Shown here piece after piece: positions 42,460 to 45,074 of a stretch of 45,074 nucleotides of DNA. The stretch's first letter is position 1, and the number at the start of each line of letters is the position of its first letter. The stretch is from Trueperella sp. (GTDB lineage: Bacteria > Actinomycetota > Actinomycetes > Actinomycetales > Actinomycetaceae), in assembly GCA_022783305.1 (NCBI GenBank), contig JALEWQ010000109.1:1-45074 (forward strand). The letters are read 5' to 3'. The position numbers were made by a program, and so were the translations under genes. The notes under the pieces are model-generated. The model did not search any database and was not told the origin of the DNA. It worked only from the letters and a program-made list of their open reading frames with translations.

Positions 42460-43475
42460 GCGTGGCGCCGATCCTGGCTAACATTTCGTTGACGATCGAG
42501 CCGGGGAAGGTCCTCGCGATCGTTGGGCCTTCGGGGTGCGGAAAGTCGACCCTCGTCCACGCCATCGCCGGCGTCGTGCCCTCTACCGGAAGCATCGTCA
42601 TGGGCGAGGAGCTCAACGGGCTTCCCATGCACCGTCGGCCCACGGGTACGGTCTTCCAAGACTCGGTCCTCTTTCCGGACCACGACGTGTGGGATAACGT
42701 CGCCTTCGGCCTCGACGACGCCCGCATGAAGGACTCCCAGCGCCGCGACCTGGTGGATCTCACCCTTGCCCAGCTCAACATCCTCGGTCTGGCCCACATG
42801 AACGTCGAGCATCTCTCGGGCGGCCAGGCCCAGCGCGTCGCGCTCGCCCGCACGCTCGTCCGCCGCCCGCGCATTCTCCTCCTTGACGAGCCGCTCGTCC
42901 ACGTCGATCCCACCCTGCGCGCCTCCATCCAGACCGACATTATCGAGCAGGTTCGCCGCCACCGTCTCGCCACGCTCTACGTCACCCACGACGTCGAGGA
43001 GGCATGCCGCCTTGGCGACGTCATGGCGATCATGGATCGGGGCCGAATCCTCCAGTGTGCGAGCCCCGCCGAGCTCTATCGCCAGCCCGCCTCCGCCTTC
43101 GCCGCCCGCATGATGGGCATCCCTAACATCCTGTCGGCGAAGATCAACGGTGCCGATCGCGGCGCCGTCCACGTTGAATTCGGGCGGACTTGGCTGACTC
43201 TGCCGACCGTCCAGGCGCTTAGCCCCGGCCGGGCCGACGTCGTCGTTCCGCCGGAGACGATCGAGCTCACAGACGCGGGGAAGGGACAGCTCGCGGGTCG
43301 CGTCATCAGGTCGATTTTTGCGCGCACGCACATGGAGTACGAGATCGAGACCCCGGTGGGGACGATCGTCGTCACCGAGCCAGAGACGACGCACCCGCGT
43401 GCGGTGGGCGACGAGCTTGGGCTGAACCTGACCTACTGCTGGTTCATCGCGGATAGCTCTGCGGCCACGACATGA
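42432..43475 (+). CDS. ABC transporter ATP-binding protein (FbpC/AfuC/PotA-type)
   Basis: This ATPase drives the fused binding protein-permease. Walker A GPSGCGKST is at 32-40, the Q-loop reads VFQDSVLF, the signature LSGGQAQRVALARTL, Walker B ILLLDEPLVHVDP and the switch histidine YVTHDVEEA. The D-loop is LVHVD rather than the usual LSALD. A C-terminal TOBE-like extension (about residues 235-347) follows, as in FbpC and PotA. GTG 42432 has AGGAG six bases upstream and overlaps the permease gene by 28 bases; a GTG at 42408 is less likely. 347 aa. Confidence 0.93.
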   Translation: MEKLVIERLSVAPILANISLTIEPGKVLAIVGPSGCGKSTLVHAIAGVVPSTGSIVMGEELNGLPMHRRPTGTVFQDSVLFPDHDVWDNVAFGLDDARMKDSQRRDLVDLTLAQLNILGLAHMNVEHLSGGQAQRVALARTLVRRPRILLLDEPLVHVDPTLRASIQTDIIEQVRRHRLATLYVTHDVEEACRLGDVMAIMDRGRILQCASPAELYRQPASAFAARMMGIPNILSAKINGADRGAVHVEFGRTWLTLPTVQALSPGRADVVVPPETIELTDAGKGQLAGRVIRSIFARTHMEYEIETPVGTIVVTEPETTHPRAVGDELGLNLTYCWFIADSSAATT

Positions 43476-43617
43476 ACGGCGTCATGGCCGGGACGGGCGC
43501 GACCGCCTCGAGGATCACGCCTCCAGGTAGCGCCGGCGGCGACGGTGGCCGCTCCCGCCCACGGCAGCCCACGCTCCGGTGGGCGATTTGGTGGCGCAGT
43601 CCGCTAGGATAGTGCCC
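43476..43617 (+). promoter_or_regulatory. Gap before the His-rich protein, with a leaderless -10
   Basis: The 142-base gap shows no gene. TAGGAT (43605-43610) ends seven bases before ATG 43618, suggesting a leaderless promoter for the small protein and ribF. Confidence 0.45.
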
Positions 43618-43800
43618 ATGAGTGAACATGGATGCGGATGTGGCGGCAAGGGCCATGGCGGGCACGGCCACGGCGGGCACGGTGGCTGCGGATGTGGCGG
43701 CAAGGGCAAGCACCACGGCGTGCGCACGGCCAACACCCCCGCGGAGGCCCCGGACGATCGTTCCGAGGGCCGCAACCAGCTGGGCTTGCGCGGGAAGTAA
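43618..43800 (+). CDS. 60-aa Gly/His/Cys-rich putative metal-binding protein
   Basis: I do not recognise a family. The first 34 residues are almost only Gly, His, Cys and Lys: two CGCGGKG blocks (C6-G12 and C24-G30) bracket HGGHGHGGH, giving 4 Cys and 7 His, a composition typical of metal-binding or metal-storage peptides. The remainder (VRTANTPAEAPDDRSEGRNQ) is hydrophilic. The two blocks are encoded by a perfect 21-base direct repeat (43633-43653 and 43687-43707), suggesting internal duplication. ATG has a leaderless -10, and TAA is followed directly by the ribF ATG, so the two are probably co-expressed. No signal peptide is present. Zn, Ni, Cu or Fe binding is a guess. Confidence 0.75.
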   Translation: MSEHGCGCGGKGHGGHGHGGHGGCGCGGKGKHHGVRTANTPAEAPDDRSEGRNQLGLRGK

Positions 43801-44784
43801 ATGAAAGTATTTCATGGGGCCGAGGACTACGACCTCGGCCCGTCAGTTGTGACTATCGGTGTTTTCGACGGCGTTCACCGCGGCCACCACGCGATCCTTT
43901 CGGAGACCGTGCGCCAGGCTGAGGAGCGCGGTGTGGTCTCGGTGGGGCTCACCTTTGATCCCCACCCCCTCCACGTCCACCGTCCCGACCTCGACCTCCC
44001 GCTCATCTCCACGCTTGAGGACCGCCTCAACATGCTGGAGGCCGCGGGCCTGGACGCCGTCGTCGTGCAAAAGTACGACCTGGACTATTCCATGACGGCG
44101 CCCGAAGACTTCATCGACGACGAACTCATCGGCAAGCTCAAGGCGGTCGCCGTCGTCGTCGGACAAGACGTGCGTTTCGGCAAGAATAACACGGGCGATG
44201 GCGCACTGCTGTGCGAGTACGGGGCAGATCGCCTCGATGTCACGCTCATTGACGACCTCGGGGGAGCCTCCGGGCGGCGCTACTCCTCGACGTGGGTGCG
44301 CGAGCTACTCGAGGCGGGCAACGTGCGTAAGGCAGCGAAGATCCTCGGGCGCCCGCACCGGCTGCGCGGGGTGGTCGAACACGGCTTCAAGCGCGGGCGC
44401 GAGCTCGGCTTCCCGACGGCGAACCTGCCCGGCTCGGGGGTGGGCGAGGTGCCGCGCGACGGCGTCTACGCGGGCTGGGTGGTGCGACAGGTGCCGGGCT
44501 CGACGGCAACTGTCCACCTACCCGCTGCAATCTCGATCGGTACGAACCCCCAGTTCGACGGCGAGACGCGTACGGTCGAGGCTCACGTGCTCGGGCGGGC
44601 CGACCTCAACCTGTACGGTGAGGAGATCGCGATCGACTTCGTCGACTACGTGCGCCCGATGCTGAAGATGGATTCGGTGGAACAACTGCAGGCCCAGATG
44701 GACGAGGATCTGCGCAAGAGCGCCGAAATCCTCGGCGTGCCGGTCTCCTATCGGGTGGACCCGAAGGACGTTACTGCGCGATAA
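43801..44784 (+). CDS. ribF: Bifunctional riboflavin kinase/FAD synthetase
   Basis: RibF turns riboflavin into FMN and then FAD. The N-terminal nucleotidyltransferase domain has VVTIGVFDGVHRGHHAIL and GLTFDPHPLHVHRP; the C-terminal flavokinase domain has GRELGFPTANLPGSGVGEVP and ISIGTNPQFDGETRTVEAHV. 327 aa, ATG directly after the previous TAA. In most Actinobacteria ribF follows truB closely; here 6.8 kb separates them. Confidence 0.95.
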   Translation: MKVFHGAEDYDLGPSVVTIGVFDGVHRGHHAILSETVRQAEERGVVSVGLTFDPHPLHVHRPDLDLPLISTLEDRLNMLEAAGLDAVVVQKYDLDYSMTAPEDFIDDELIGKLKAVAVVVGQDVRFGKNNTGDGALLCEYGADRLDVTLIDDLGGASGRRYSSTWVRELLEAGNVRKAAKILGRPHRLRGVVEHGFKRGRELGFPTANLPGSGVGEVPRDGVYAGWVVRQVPGSTATVHLPAAISIGTNPQFDGETRTVEAHVLGRADLNLYGEEIAIDFVDYVRPMLKMDSVEQLQAQMDEDLRKSAEILGVPVSYRVDPKDVTAR

Positions 44785-44852
44785 CGCATGTGTTGGACCT
44801 ATTACTGATTCCTGGTCTTCCTAGGTTGGTCGTGTATCGGAGCTTTGGGGGC

Positions 44853-44883
44853 GCTCCGGGGAACGGAAAGAGCCGGAGCCTTT
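44853..44883 (+). terminator. Possible ribF terminator
   Basis: gctccgg (44853-44859) pairs with ccggagc (44873-44879) around a 13-base loop, followed by CTTT. The large loop makes it a weak candidate. The surrounding 44785-44940 is lower in GC than the rest of the window and I see no gene there. Confidence 0.4.
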
Positions 44884-44940
44884 CAATGATGGAAGCGCCG
44901 AGTTTCGGTGCCCTTCTATAGAAATCATCTATCCGATTTT

Positions 44941-44988
44941 GAAAAGTGGCCCGGTCGCCTTTCTACCTGCGCGACCGGGCCACTTTTC
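44941..44988. terminator. Strong bidirectional terminator
   Basis: A perfect 18-bp stem (44941-44958 with 44971-44988) with a 12-base loop is flanked by GAAAAG and CTTTTC, so T-runs occur on both strands. It fits the convergence of ribF and the minus-strand gene at the right edge, whose stop codon it touches. Confidence 0.88.
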
Positions 44989-45073
44989 AACTGTCACTGG
45001 CAGCAGATGTTGATGATTCCCGTGCGGGGCCTGCCTGCCGCAATCTCTCGTTAACCTTCTCGACGTTGAGCAA
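44987..45073 (-). CDS. C-terminal end of an unidentified minus-strand gene
   Basis: A minus-strand frame enters from the right edge and ends with TGA at 44989-44987. The 28 visible residues include LLNVEKVNERLRQAGPARES and end STSAASDS, a hydrophilic tail without recognisable motifs. The terminator exactly at its stop supports a real gene end. No function can be given. Confidence 0.45.
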   Translation of the reverse strand: MLNVEKVNERLRQAGPARESSTSAASDS

Positions 45074-45074
45074 G

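Noticed and set aside
40045-43475. Assigning the ABC transporter to iron(III) uptake (FbpABC)
   Set aside because: The Fbp, Afu and phosphonate receptors are too similar to separate by eye, and the organophosphate antiporter next door favours a phosphorylated substrate, so no iron call was made.

Overview
The window is G+C-rich, densely coding DNA with strong GC preference at third codon positions, frequent GTG/TTG starts and several genes that look leaderless. The gene order (rpsP-khpA-rimM-trmD-rplS-lepB-rnhB-DUF2469-yraN-comM-dprA-xerC, rpsB-tsf, pyrH-frr-cdsA-rlmN, dxr-rip1-ispG, proS, rimP-nusA-ylxR-infB-rbfA-truB, ribF) is the conserved housekeeping backbone of Actinobacteria. My best guess is a member of the Actinomycetaceae (Trueperella/Arcanobacterium/Actinomyces-like); this is inferred from gene order and protein character, not from a search.

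Layout. 1-811: a cut-off cation diffusion facilitator on the minus strand. 1117-4261: ribosome and tRNA maturation genes, including a TrmD carrying a C-terminal GNAT domain. 4528-10236: signal peptidase I, RNase HII, DUF2469, YraN, ComM, DprA and XerC, mostly overlapping by 1-4 bases. 10293-11739: a minus-strand M23-like protein and a TRIC-type membrane protein, separated by short tandem repeats. 12062-13797: rpsB-tsf. 13990-17207: a complete fixABCX-type set (EtfB, EtfA, flavoprotein dehydrogenase, ferredoxin-like protein), then a minus-strand DHA2 drug exporter. Together these separate tsf from pyrH. 18961-29827: an S4-domain protein, pyrH-frr-cdsA-rlmN, a DivIVA-repeat protein, dxr-rip1-ispG, a GNAT protein and proS. 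30716-36973: the rimP-nusA-ylxR-infB-rbfA-truB translation cluster, in which infB has no stop codon before rbfA. 36970-43800: an accessory block between truB and ribF: a small histidine kinase, an OmpR-type regulator, a GlpT/UhpT-family transporter, an Fbp/Afu-type ABC transporter whose binding protein and permease are one polypeptide, its ATPase, and a tiny Gly/His/Cys-rich protein. 43801-44784: ribF. The right end holds a strong bidirectional terminator and the tail of a minus-strand gene.

The most interesting parts are the truB-ribF insert, which reads as a two-component-controlled uptake locus for organophosphate compounds with two transporter types; the in-frame IF-2-RbfA fusion with an internal RbfA start; the FixABCX set in an actinobacterium with no nitrogen-fixation genes in view; and several unusual hairpins (4309-4364, 18829-18870, 40005-40038). 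No rRNA, tRNA, CRISPR array or intact insertion sequence was recognised.
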